Source of the DNA: Naumovozyma dairenensis CBS 421
Lineage: Eukaryota > Ascomycota > Saccharomycetes > Saccharomycetales > Saccharomycetaceae
NCBI RefSeq assembly: GCF_000227115.2
Contig: NC_016484.1
Coordinates: 1,054,001-1,118,000 of the forward strand
DNA: 64,000 bases
Reading direction: 5' to 3'
How positions within the stretch are numbered: position 1 is the stretch's first letter; every line of letters begins with the position of its first letter. This document shows, one piece after another, positions 30,718-39,751 of the stretch. The position numbers and the translations under genes are program-made. The notes under the pieces are model-generated. The model was not told the DNA's origin, did not search any database, and saw only the letters and a program-made list of their open reading frames with translations.

Positions 30718-30936
30718 AACTGCACCATAATCAAAAAAACAGCAATATGTACATACTTCTTTTATTTATATAACTAATATTCTATGATATATTCCGACAC
30801 ACAGCTACAGTAGTAGTTTTTTTTTTAAAAAAGAATATGAATGATTTTTTTACCATTATTATTTACAGGTATTTATGAGAGTCTGCCAGAAGTATAAACA
30901 CTTTCAAGTTCCGAATCTAATTAGGTTTTTTTGGTT

Positions 30937-31425
30937 TCACTTAGAATCTTTAGTACTATCACCTACTTTCATAGCATCTTCGACAGTGGTAGTAGTCCCT
31001 TTTTCGGTTGTTTCTGTATCCAGATCATCAGTACTATTTTTATATAATTTTTCAGCTTCTTTCATCAATTCGTAAAGTTGTACTACTTGATCATCAGACA
31101 TTTTTTCCAAAGTCGATCTACTCAAGGCATTTTCCTTCCAATTTCCATGAGTGATCATAGTCAAATAATCTTGCCAACTTGTAAGAAAACCAACAATATG
31201 TAACGGATTATCAATATCTTTATGTAATTTAAATTCATTCTTCACGTATTGATCCCCCATTTCTCTTTGTAATGTGGGCAGTTCTCGATGCTGTCTTAAT
31301 ATTTTCCTATATAATGATAATGGTGGTAATAATGGTGTCTTTCGTATGGAATGTGTAGCTAAATTTCGTATCATTGAAAATGGTTTTACTCTGTTGATAT
31401 AAATACTCTGCATCATCTTTTGCAT
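30937..31425 (-). CDS. SDH7: Succinate dehydrogenase assembly factor Sdh7/Acn9 (SDHAF3)
   Basis: The 162-residue protein has a basic, Arg/Ser-rich N-terminus fit for mitochondrial import, the LYR motif in [14 protein letters not shown] (about 35-48) and the block [28 protein letters not shown] that marks Acn9. The C-terminus is an acidic, Thr-rich extension beyond the S. cerevisiae length (133). In the matrix the family helps mature the iron-sulfur subunit Sdh2 and is needed for growth on acetate and for gluconeogenesis. It is convergent with EMI1, as in S. cerevisiae (YDR511W/YDR512C). Two ATGs (31425 and 31416) are close together; either start suits. Confidence 0.93.
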   Translation of the reverse strand: MQKMMQSIYINRVKPFSMIRNLATHSIRKTPLLPPLSLYRKILRQHRELPTLQREMGDQYVKNEFKLHKDIDNPLHIVGFLTSWQDYLTMITHGNWKENALSRSTLEKMSDDQVVQLYELMKEAEKLYKNSTDDLDTETTEKGTTTTVEDAMKVGDSTKDSK

Positions 31426-31915
31426 TTTGAGTCCCCGTTAGCTAGATGATAATACTCTCTTATTAGTCCCTCTGTTCCCTCGTACTTAAATGCTCTCTCT
31501 TCCTGTTTTTGTTCTTCTTCTTTATATTAAGGGATCCTTTAAAAGTCTTTAAAGTGCACGTGCCTATCAGTGGCCTGTTTTTTGAATTATCATAGTATAA
31601 ATCGTCGTGGTATAAAGACTACAAACACAAGACTTTGAGAATATATAGAGTGAGTGTATGCAAAATCTAATAATATTTAATATAGTTTTTGTTTTGTTTT
31701 TCTAGTTTTCATAGTTTATCGTTAAATACAAAGTGATATTACGTAATTGTTTTAGTTCTATATCTCATAGCGTTAAGAAGTAGAATCCATTGATATATGA
31801 GAACTACGGGCTTTGAGGAAGAAGATGTGTTTTTTCCGTTAAAGTGAATACAATACAGTCCATGACTGTTCTTATTTTCTTATTATCGTTCAGTTTGGTG
31901 TTTGGTGTTCTGACT
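31426..31915. other. Region between SDH7 and EMI2 (inversion junction)
   Basis: It contains the SDH7 promoter and the EMI2 3' end. In S. cerevisiae EMI2 is next to SLF1, and SMT3 is next to SDH7, so a rearrangement end falls here. No SMT3-like sequence is present and no repeat was seen at the junction. Confidence 0.6.
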
Positions 31916-33421
31916 TTATGCAGTAGATGCAACAAGAGCACAAAGAGCGGCACCTGTAGTGGATCCATCTTTAGATAATTTCAAATGAGTCTTACGTTCA
32001 CCATCAGTACCGATTGGACTCAATGCTAAAGCATGTCTTAACATTGATCTATAACCTGGATAATATTCAATTAAATAACCATCAGCACCAATTTCTACTT
32101 CACCATGATATCTTTGATGTAAAGATCCAGTCTTAATTAAAATGGCAGCAATTGGAGCAGCTGCTAAATATGCAGATCTTCTTGAAATAACACGAACTAA
32201 TCTTTGAATATTTTTACGTTCATTTAAAGAGGTCGGTAGTCTTAAACTTTGTAAGAATGATAATTCAGTTTCTCTTAAATTTGAAGAATCATCAATTTCA
32301 ATTCTTGAAAGAACTTCAGTAGATAATTGGAATGGAGTCTTTAAACGATGAGGTAATTGATCATGAGTACGATATTGAGTTAAAATTAAATTACGAGAAT
32401 GTAAATCAACCAAGACATTTCTTAAAATCTCACCCAAGAACATACCAGAGACACGTTTTTCGAAAAGATGGAACCCTGGATTAGATGATAGTTTTTGATC
32501 AATATCAATATCATATTTTGTAGTTGGTAAGACTTTACATTCATTATCGAATGACCCCCATTCAGTATTAATAACCATATGAGTCTTACCCTCGGAAAGT
32601 AATTTATTTCTTGTATCTTCAGGTAATTTCTTAATATTTTCAATCTTTTCCATGTAACATCCATTAGTACCAGTACCAAAGATACAACCAATGACAGGTT
32701 CAGAGATTTCACCTGTCATAGTTTCATGATCACCAGTTTGATAACAATGTGTTAAGAATGTACCTACAGTATCATTAGTTAAAGCCACAATTCTAATCAT
32801 ATCCATTCCATGATCATCCAATTGTTGTTGGAATAATTCTACAACATCCTTACCTATAGTATCTTTAATCTTAAACACTTTAGTCCATCTAATTAAAGTA
32901 CCATGACTCAAAGATTTTTGATCCACAGGGTATGAGAAAGTGAACCCCATTTTCAAAGATTCTTGATTTGGTTTCCCTGCATTAGCGAATACCTCTGGAT
33001 GAAATTTCTTAATGAAAGCTCTAGTTCTTCTTGCCAAAAAACTAAATAATTCTTCACTAGTAACATTATCATCATCTAACAATTCTTCAGGAATCTTAGA
33101 TTTCAATTGTTCAATAGTGAAAGTATGATCCCCATTCAATTTCACTGAACAAACTCTAAAATGAGATCCACCTAAATCAGCAGCCATAAGGATACCTTGT
33201 TCTAAACCGTTAGGTTTACCAGTCACGTAAGTGGGGATCATTGGTAACCCACGAGAATTATCCTTGGATAAATCCGGGTTTAGACCCTTTTCCATTGCTT
33301 CGATAAAATGGGCTGTTAATTGGTCTAATTTTTCAGGACCAATTTCAAATTGAGTGACGATTTTGTCAACTTCTGCAGTTAATAATTTTTCAGTTTCTTT
33401 ATGTAAGTTTTCAAAGGACAT
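31916..33421 (-). CDS. EMI2: Glucokinase (Emi2/Glk1)
   Basis: From the ATG at 33421 (MSFENLHKETEKLL) the product has 501 residues, like Glk1 (500). Hexokinase-family motifs are seen: FTFSYPVDQ (glucose loop), LIRWTK, LTNDTVGT (catalytic Asp), IFGTGTNGCYME, and INTEWGSFDNE. The phosphate-1 loop reads D82-LGGSHFR where yeast hexokinases and Glk1 have DLGGTNFR. The enzyme phosphorylates glucose and mannose in the cytosol. The position next to GRH1 and near SLF1 fits EMI2 (YDR516C), whose ohnologue is GLK1. In-frame codons up to 33493 add no conserved sequence. Confidence 0.93.
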   Translation of the reverse strand: MSFENLHKETEKLLTAEVDKIVTQFEIGPEKLDQLTAHFIEAMEKGLNPDLSKDNSRGLPMIPTYVTGKPNGLEQGILMAADLGGSHFRVCSVKLNGDHTFTIEQLKSKIPEELLDDDNVTSEELFSFLARRTRAFIKKFHPEVFANAGKPNQESLKMGFTFSYPVDQKSLSHGTLIRWTKVFKIKDTIGKDVVELFQQQLDDHGMDMIRIVALTNDTVGTFLTHCYQTGDHETMTGEISEPVIGCIFGTGTNGCYMEKIENIKKLPEDTRNKLLSEGKTHMVINTEWGSFDNECKVLPTTKYDIDIDQKLSSNPGFHLFEKRVSGMFLGEILRNVLVDLHSRNLILTQYRTHDQLPHRLKTPFQLSTEVLSRIEIDDSSNLRETELSFLQSLRLPTSLNERKNIQRLVRVISRRSAYLAAAPIAAILIKTGSLHQRYHGEVEIGADGYLIEYYPGYRSMLRHALALSPIGTDGERKTHLKLSKDGSTTGAALCALVASTA

Positions 33422-33835
33422 TGTGTATGTACGTGTGTGTGTTGTTTCGATGGTTATCTTGTAAAGTAAGAATACCAATTGAGATGTATACAAAATTTAG
33501 TAGGTATATCAAAGAGTTGTTTTTGCTTAGAAAGAGGATCTCTTGTTGGTATAAGGAAAAGTGAAAAAGTCACCAGTGATTAAGTATTTATAGTGGTAGT
33601 TACTGGCTTAACGCCCAAGAAGTGGTCTATTGTTACTGAAAATAATGTCGATCTTGAAAATGTAACCCTCCTTGGTGGGAAAAAAAAGGGGGGGGGAGAG
33701 AAGGGAATGGGAGATTCTTCCACGACTCGCGCCAAGGGGGGGGGGGGGGATTCCAGTGTGCGAGAGAGAGAGCAAACAAAGTAACGGAACGGAAGGCGAC
33801 TGAACTGAGTCTACGAGTGGGAATCCAGACGGACG

Positions 33836-33880
33836 TGAACTGAATTGAACTGAGCTGAGCTGAGCTGAGCTGAACTGAAC
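33836..33880 (+). repeat. Pentamer tract TGAAC/TGAGC
   Basis: Nine consecutive 5-bp units, mixtures of TGAAC, TGAAT and TGAGC, lie upstream of EMI2. The four central TGAGC units can also pair as a short hairpin (GAGCTC-like cores). Confidence 0.85.
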
Positions 33881-34157
33881 TTGTGACAAAAGGGAAGGTG
33901 GACTTCCTCGAGGACATGGTCGGTCGTTTCCTTAAGGGGAGGCCGCCCAACTTCCAACGGTCACAATTCTCGTCTCTCTCTCTCGGCGGTGCTTTTACCC
34001 CGCATTTTATTACCTAATACAAACGGCCATGGTGGTGTGGTGTGTGGGCTGTCTACAACAGTATGGGTTCCACTCGACATCTCCCGGGTTGTATTTGCCC
34101 GTCGATTTTCTAGGGAGAACACAGGGTAATACCAATGTTCATGTCCTCGATGGATAT

Positions 34158-34162
34158 CTGTC

Positions 34163-34202
<40 letters not shown>

Positions 34203-34205
34203 ATC
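34158..34205 (+). repeat. Octamer tandem repeat CTGTCATT
   Basis: Five perfect units of CTGTCATT are followed by one with a single change (CTGTCATC). The tract lies between EMI2 and the tRNA gene. Confidence 0.9.
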
Positions 34206-34913
34206 CTGTCAGAATCCGTCACAATTCAATCCTCAAGAACCTACGTATAGATATTTTATTTAGTAAGAGCCTTAATAGGTTACATGAGAGTACACTATAA
34301 ATGCGAGATCTTGGTTTTACGTTATTACCGATATTTCGAAAAGTGCTCCAGTACGAACCATTGTCAGATGGTGCCACTATTGGCTGCATCATTGAAATGC
34401 ATGAAATATTAAAGGTTATCAGACCCTTTCATAGAATAATATTTCAGAACAAAAAAAATATATGGTTCAAAAGACATCTACTAACTATTCTACCTGTAAA
34501 ATAATAAAAATCACATGCCAAATATTAAATATGCTTTCCAAAATAAAAAAAGTAACTGCACTGAGGCAACGGTTTTTAGTTATAGTGAGAATACAATACT
34601 CCTCTCAATCCTTGATGAATTTACTAGAGTTGCTTGGGCGTACACGTGATCAAAATCCCAATTCATTACTATTACGAGTACTTTCTTTACGCAAGTCGTA
34701 AAATATATTAACCTTTTCAAGCACAGAAACTTTTGGAGGAAGGTTCATTACTTCATGGTTGGTATATTACAAGGTTACACTGTCATTCAAACCCTACTTT
34801 GAAGGTATATTGCAAACCTTAGTATCATAGAATTCAAAAATAAATGGAAATAAACAGAAAAGTTTTCTGCCGTTCAAGTTAGTCTAAGAATGATAACTTC
34901 CTCTAATTAACAA

Positions 34914-35004
34914 GGGCGTGTGGTCTAGTGGTATGATACCCGCTTTGGGAGGTTTAATTCTCAAAATATGCGGGTGGCCCGGGGTTCAATTCCCCGCTCG
35001 CCCC
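34914..35004 (+). tRNA. tRNA-Pro (UGG) with a 19-nt intron
   Basis: The gene starts GGGCGTGTGGTCTAGTGG (acceptor and A box) and ends with the B box GGTTCAATTCC and CTCGCCC plus discriminator C. The anticodon TGG is at 34946-34948, in an arm CCCGC/GCGGG. The intron is 34950-34968, one base after the anticodon, leaving a 72-nt mature tRNA. The 5' half is identical to the S. cerevisiae proline tRNA over its first 24 bases. Confidence 0.97.
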
Positions 35005-35228
35005 AATATTATTATTTTTAACCATAGGGCTAACAAGTCACGTGATTGAAATATTTGTTGAGACCTTTGGAAAGTAAAAATAATACGTATGGGAACTTTT
35101 ATAGTTTGAAGATTACTGAAACTTAGCTGGTTAAGAACAAGTAATTTCGGTAGGTATCGAGAGGTTTTTGTTCTTATTTACATATTTAACTTAGTCACTT
35201 TTTATTGAGCCAACCAAGATTGTCAAAG

Positions 35229-36566
35229 ATGTTTAGAATTGCAAAGAACTTGGTAAAAACATTTGAAGATACCCTTTCTTCATCATCCGATTCAAATGAA
35301 TTGAATGCATTTTTCCAATCAATCCCGCCAAATTTTCTTGTAAATCAAATATATCCTCAAAACGATTCCACCTCTTCTTTAAACCCAAATGAAACAGTGT
35401 CAGGCCTACGAATTGTTTGGGTAGATGAAACACAACTTCAATTCCAATCATTCTTCGATTATATCGTCGGTATAAATGATGATCCTTTACCTTTGATGCA
35501 AAATCAACATGGTTTCTTGTATCCGGACTATAATCAAATGTATAACATCTTAAACACAATTATTACAAATACTCCAAATAACACTAGTGCAATGATTAAA
35601 TTTAATGTATGGTCCGCTAAAGGTGGGACTTTCAGAGACGAATATGTTACTTTGTTACCAAGAGATGAATCTCAATTAGATGACATATCGTTGACTAACA
35701 ATGGTTCCAGCCCTGCAAATGGCAATTATTCTATACCAGCTTTTCAAAGTTTAGGTATTAAAGTTCAATGGACTCCCTTACTTGCATCCACTTTCACATA
35801 TCATATTCTTCAATTAAATATACCACAGGGGCCTGCTCAAGTTGGTGGATTAATCCCAGATGAAGACTATATCATTGGTTGTCAAGATGGGTTATTAGCC
35901 ACTGGTGGTGAAACCCTATTGCAAGATATCGTTAGATCGAGAGCTAACCAGGAATTGATATTGTATGTCTATAATAAAGTTTCTGATTGTGTGAGACCAA
36001 TTACTGTTTCCATCGGTGCAAATGGTAGATTAGGTTGTAACGTAGGTTATGGACTCCTTCATAGAATACCTACGGTTAGAACGGGTAAACCTTCTATGGT
36101 ATCACAAAAGCAACAACAACATATTCAACCATTTTCAGAATCATTGTCTTCAGGAAGTTATGGTTCTGCAGATCTATCTAATGGTCTTCCAACGTCTGCG
36201 CCAGAAGGTTCATTTGTTCCACAGGAGGCAGCTGGGGCACCAGTCACTTTACCGATTAGTACTGGAGGAGCATCACTACCACCACCTACAATGAGAAAGA
36301 AGAAACCTGTGCATCCAAATATGAATGCTATGAACATGTCTGACTATTTTAACGAAGGTAAAGATGAAGCTGCATCTGTTGGAAGTTCTGCACTAGTCTC
36401 TCCAACTCCTCCTCCGATCATACACAAATCAAACAAACCAGAGACACCAGAGACACCAGATACACCAGATACAAACGAGGGAGATATAAATGACGAGAAA
36501 GAAAACGAAGAATCTGTTGAACAACAACAAGAGGAAGAACAAGGACAAGAACAAAAAGAAAGTTAA
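35229..36566 (+). CDS. GRH1: Grh1, GRASP65 homologue
   Basis: From ATG 35229 the product is 445 residues, starting MFRIAKNLVKTFEDTL, the amphipathic helix that is N-acetylated in Grh1 for Golgi binding. Two GRASP-type PDZ modules follow (about 60-165, with LRIVWVDE, FFDYIVGINDDP and VWSAKGGTFRDE; and about 180-285, with LGIKVQWTPLLASTFTYHIL, GPAQVGGLIPDEDYIIGCQDG and VYNKVSDCVRPI). A Pro/Gln/Glu-rich tail ends the protein. Grh1 works with Bug1 in early secretory transport and in unconventional secretion. The first ATG in the frame (35205) would add eight residues not matching the family. Confidence 0.94.
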   Translation: MFRIAKNLVKTFEDTLSSSSDSNELNAFFQSIPPNFLVNQIYPQNDSTSSLNPNETVSGLRIVWVDETQLQFQSFFDYIVGINDDPLPLMQNQHGFLYPDYNQMYNILNTIITNTPNNTSAMIKFNVWSAKGGTFRDEYVTLLPRDESQLDDISLTNNGSSPANGNYSIPAFQSLGIKVQWTPLLASTFTYHILQLNIPQGPAQVGGLIPDEDYIIGCQDGLLATGGETLLQDIVRSRANQELILYVYNKVSDCVRPITVSIGANGRLGCNVGYGLLHRIPTVRTGKPSMVSQKQQQHIQPFSESLSSGSYGSADLSNGLPTSAPEGSFVPQEAAGAPVTLPISTGGASLPPPTMRKKKPVHPNMNAMNMSDYFNEGKDEAASVGSSALVSPTPPPIIHKSNKPETPETPDTPDTNEGDINDEKENEESVEQQQEEEQGQEQKES

Positions 36567-36907
36567 GTAATATTTTTTATTATCAAATATCATTTGTACT
36601 TTATAACAGGATACATAGTTCAATTTAACTTAGTTTTTATTGACAGCTTATTTATCCAGTCCTTAAATGTATTTCCAACAAGAACCCATTGATTGCGTAA
36701 ACGAATATTTTCGTATTATTCTGGTTGACGCGTCGCTGAAAAGTTGCAACGTTTTTTATGAAATCTCTCATAATGAAATGAAATGGAATAGAGAACATTC
36801 TCGAGAATAGAAACTAAACTTAAGATCAAAACCAATCTACCAAGTCATTGATATAAGGAATAATCATTAAATTTTCTAGCCCGCTATTACTCTGAAATCA
36901 GGTAATA
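36567..36907. promoter_or_regulatory. EUG1 promoter with HSE-like and ACGCGT elements
   Basis: Between GRH1 and EUG1, a heat-shock-element-like array GAAcaTTCtcGAG lies at 36793-36805 and an ACGCGT at 36728-36733. Heat or ER-stress induction would suit an ER chaperone gene, but neither motif is proven. No RNA gene was seen. Confidence 0.4.
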
Positions 36908-38764
36908 ATGTTCTCGAAAAAATCTATCCTGCATGTTTTTGCAGCATCGTTGGCATTTATGTCAGCATCTGCAAATGGTCAAAGTTTCCTACCAGATGCA
37001 ACTGTTTCAGATGATTCTGCAGTGATTAAACTATCTCATAAAAACTTCACAGCTTTCATTGCCACTCACGATTTAGTCCTTACAGAATTCTACGCTCCAT
37101 GGGATTATCATTCCAAATTATTAGTTAACGAATATCAAGGTGCTGCTGAAGGTTTACAAAGTCAAGGTTATTCCTCAGATGATATTGCTATCACTCAGTT
37201 GAATTGTAATGCTACTGAGGATGATGCTTTATTATGTACTCAATTAGAAGTTGCATTTTACCCCTCTTTGAAGATTTTCAAAAAACATAATGTTCTTAAG
37301 ACTCCATTATATCAAGGTGATAGAACTGCTGAATCAATTATCCCATATATGATTGCCCAATCCGTATCTCCAGTCATTGTCATTGAAAAGGAAGAAGGTA
37401 GTGATGAACATTTACAACAATTATTACTGGAAGCAACAAAACCAGTAGTGATAAATTTCGGTTTCGATGTGGAAATGGATCAAGATGGTAACATTACAGA
37501 TAACTCAATCAATGAATCCTTTAACCAAACCTTCTACAACACTGCTGCTCAATTGTCTGAACAATATACATTCATTTCATATCCATCTGCTATTTCCTCT
37601 GGTTTAGTATTATATCCTCTCCCTGAAGTTAACGTGAGAGAAGAACCAAACCCCGAAAATGAAAATGAAATGTTACATATTGAAGACAAGAAAGTTCGTG
37701 ATCCTCATATCTTCTCAGGCGATCAAGAAAGATTAGTCTCCGAAAGAGATGCCTTCACTCGTTGGTTAAAGGTTTCCTTATTACCTTATTTTGCTGATGT
37801 TAAGGCTCAAGATTTCGCTGGATATATGGATACTAAATTACCATTAGGTTATTTTTTCTATAGTACTCAAGAAGAATTTGAGGAATATAAAGATTTCTTT
37901 ACTGAATTAGGTAAAAAATACCGTGGTGAAATTAATTTTGTCGGTCTTGATGTCGCTACATTCCGTGGTCATGTAAATATGCTTGGATTAAAGGAACAAT
38001 TCCCATTGTTTGCAGTCCATAATATCACCAATAATATGAAATATGCTTTACCACAATTACCTGATGAAGTCTTCCAATCGTTAACTGAACCATTGAAATT
38101 AGACACTCTTAGAATATCTCATTTAGTGGAAGATGTTGCTAATAAGAGAGCTGAACCAATTTCTAAATCAGATGAAATTCCATTATCACAAGATTCAAAC
38201 GTTTACAAATTAGTCGGTAAGACACATGACAAGTTTGTATTTGATAAGTCAAAAGACGTATTAGTAAGATACTACGCCCCATGGTGTGCTCATAGTAAAA
38301 GATTGACACCAATCTATGAAGAATTGGCCGATATTTATTTCTCAGATAATGAAACTTGGGATAAATTATTAATTGCTGAAGTTGATGCAACTACTAATGA
38401 TATCATCAGTTATCCAGTGGAAGGTTATCCAACCATTGTCTTATTCCCAGCTGGCGAAGAAAAGAATCCAATTTTATTTAAAGGCCCTAGAACCTTGGAA
38501 CAGTTAATGGAATTTGTCAAAAATAATGGTACTTATCATATTGATGCGAAAGCCATTCAGGAAGCCAATTTGAACAATGACGGCGCCAACGCTAATGTAA
38601 CTGAAGGAAATGTCGCACAAGAGAATATCGAAGAACAAGTTCAAAAAGTAGTTCATGAAAATGTTCAAGAGCAAGTTCAAGTTGAAGAAGTAGTTCAGGA
38701 AGAAGTTCATGAAGAAGTTGCACAAGACCCTGTACAAGAGGATGTCACTCACGATGAATTGTGA
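36908..38764 (+). CDS. EUG1: Eug1-type protein disulfide isomerase relative lacking CxxC sites
   Basis: The 618-residue protein has a signal peptide (about 1-24), two thioredoxin-like active domains a and a' flanking b and b', an acidic Val/Gln/Glu-rich tail and the ER-retention signal HDEL at the end. The first active site reads APWDYHSK (66-69 DYHS) and the second APWCAHSK (460-463 CAHS). PDI has CGHC at both, and S. cerevisiae Eug1 has CxHS sites with one cysteine each. Here the first site has no cysteine at all. It probably acts mainly as an ER chaperone. Several NxT/S sequons are present. The position after GRH1 and before FPR2 equals EUG1 (YDR518W). Confidence 0.93.
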   Translation: MFSKKSILHVFAASLAFMSASANGQSFLPDATVSDDSAVIKLSHKNFTAFIATHDLVLTEFYAPWDYHSKLLVNEYQGAAEGLQSQGYSSDDIAITQLNCNATEDDALLCTQLEVAFYPSLKIFKKHNVLKTPLYQGDRTAESIIPYMIAQSVSPVIVIEKEEGSDEHLQQLLLEATKPVVINFGFDVEMDQDGNITDNSINESFNQTFYNTAAQLSEQYTFISYPSAISSGLVLYPLPEVNVREEPNPENENEMLHIEDKKVRDPHIFSGDQERLVSERDAFTRWLKVSLLPYFADVKAQDFAGYMDTKLPLGYFFYSTQEEFEEYKDFFTELGKKYRGEINFVGLDVATFRGHVNMLGLKEQFPLFAVHNITNNMKYALPQLPDEVFQSLTEPLKLDTLRISHLVEDVANKRAEPISKSDEIPLSQDSNVYKLVGKTHDKFVFDKSKDVLVRYYAPWCAHSKRLTPIYEELADIYFSDNETWDKLLIAEVDATTNDIISYPVEGYPTIVLFPAGEEKNPILFKGPRTLEQLMEFVKNNGTYHIDAKAIQEANLNNDGANANVTEGNVAQENIEEQVQKVVHENVQEQVQVEEVVQEEVHEEVAQDPVQEDVTHDEL

Positions 38765-39181
38765 TTGTAACGTTACATACGTCATTATAAAGAAAAACGA
38801 AACATAGATGCTCTTATTTTACAATAAATAACGCCATAGATAAAAATAAAAAAGCCGTATAATCTACATCTGTATATCCTGTTCATGATATATCTTTAAA
38901 TAAGAACCGACATTAATTATCATAAAGAAAGACTTTGAGAAGCGCCCTCGTATATATTACCCGGGGTTCTCTCTTAATTTTAAAGGTTAGAAACGAACTA
39001 CGTATCCTTTATATTCTAATTCAGTCTATAAATAAGGAAGTTTAGTGATGCGGTAGCCAAAGTTAAAAGTTATATTAAGCTACAGAGAGTTTCTTTTTGA
39101 AATCGGGTCGAGAGAGTCATCATATAGTATCTTTTATTGGACTTATTCTAAGTATTCACTTTCAAAAACTCCAGAAAAAAA
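38765..39181. promoter_or_regulatory. FPR2 upstream region with Reb1-like site
   Basis: The promoter holds ATTACCCG at 38956-38963, a good match to the Reb1 site (RTTACCC), about 220 bp before the FPR2 start. The first part is the EUG1 3' end. Confidence 0.45.
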
Positions 39182-39586
39182 ATGCGTTGCTTTACGTGGT
39201 TATCAGCAATGGCTCTATTTTCCGCTACAACCTTGGCTGGATCCCTTACCGGTTTAGATATTAAGGTTACTCATCAGATTCCAATAAGTAAATGTCCTAC
39301 CAAAGCTCTTGCGGGCGATCTGGTAGATGTTCATTATGTAGGTAAACTAAGAGACACTGAAGCTAAATTTGATTCCAGTTATGATAGAGGTACTCCAATC
39401 ACTTTTAAATTAGGTTCCGGTCAAGTTATTGAAGGTTGGGATAAAGGTCTAGTAGGAATGTGTATTGGTGAAAAACGTACCATCCAAATTCCAAGTTCAA
39501 TGGCATATGGTGCTAGAGGTATTCCAGGTGTTATTCCAGAAAATGCAGATTTGGTCTTTGATGTTCAATTGGTCAATATAAAATAA
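39182..39586 (+). CDS. FPR2: Fpr2, ER FKBP-type peptidyl-prolyl isomerase
   Basis: The 134-residue protein has a cleavable-type signal (about 1-19, MRCFTWLSAMALFSATTLAG) and one FKBP domain: VDVHYVGKL, FDSSYDRGTPITF, LGSGQVIEGWDKGLVGMCIGE, IPSSMAYGARGIPGVIP and LVFDVQLVNI, with the drug-binding aromatic and Asp positions in place. Fpr2 (FKBP13) is a luminal ER isomerase induced by unfolded proteins. It follows EUG1 tandemly as in S. cerevisiae (YDR518W-YDR519W). The C-terminus stops right after the domain. Confidence 0.95.
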   Translation: MRCFTWLSAMALFSATTLAGSLTGLDIKVTHQIPISKCPTKALAGDLVDVHYVGKLRDTEAKFDSSYDRGTPITFKLGSGQVIEGWDKGLVGMCIGEKRTIQIPSSMAYGARGIPGVIPENADLVFDVQLVNIK

Positions 39587-39751
39587 AATTTATGACACTT
39601 TTAGTTTTTTTGTGCTAATCTTCTTAAAAAATATTCTTTATATATCATGTTTATATAAGGACAGATAAAATAGAAATTATTTAATGTAATTTGCTCGTTA
39701 CTGAGTCGTTCATACTTGCGATGTAACAGTACTATTTTCTATACCAACCCT

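Larger units (their letters stand above)
33422..34913. other. Long intergenic region upstream of EMI2
   Basis: This is about 1.5 kb with a GC-richer central part (33600-34100), G-runs at 33690-33697 and 33737-33748, a pentamer tract and an octamer tract (listed separately), and a Reb1-like site CAGGGTAAT at 34122-34130. Open frames here overlap the repeats and have no conserved sequence. The part 34250-34900, just before the tRNA, is AT-rich and may contain old transposon debris that I cannot identify. Confidence 0.5.

Noticed and set aside
34029..34250. 73-codon frame with repeated SFCHSVIL
   Set aside because: It is produced by the CTGTCATT octamer repeat.
34250..34910. Ty remnant next to the tRNA gene
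   Set aside because: tRNA flanks are common Ty targets, but I found no LTR ends or gag/pol-like translation.
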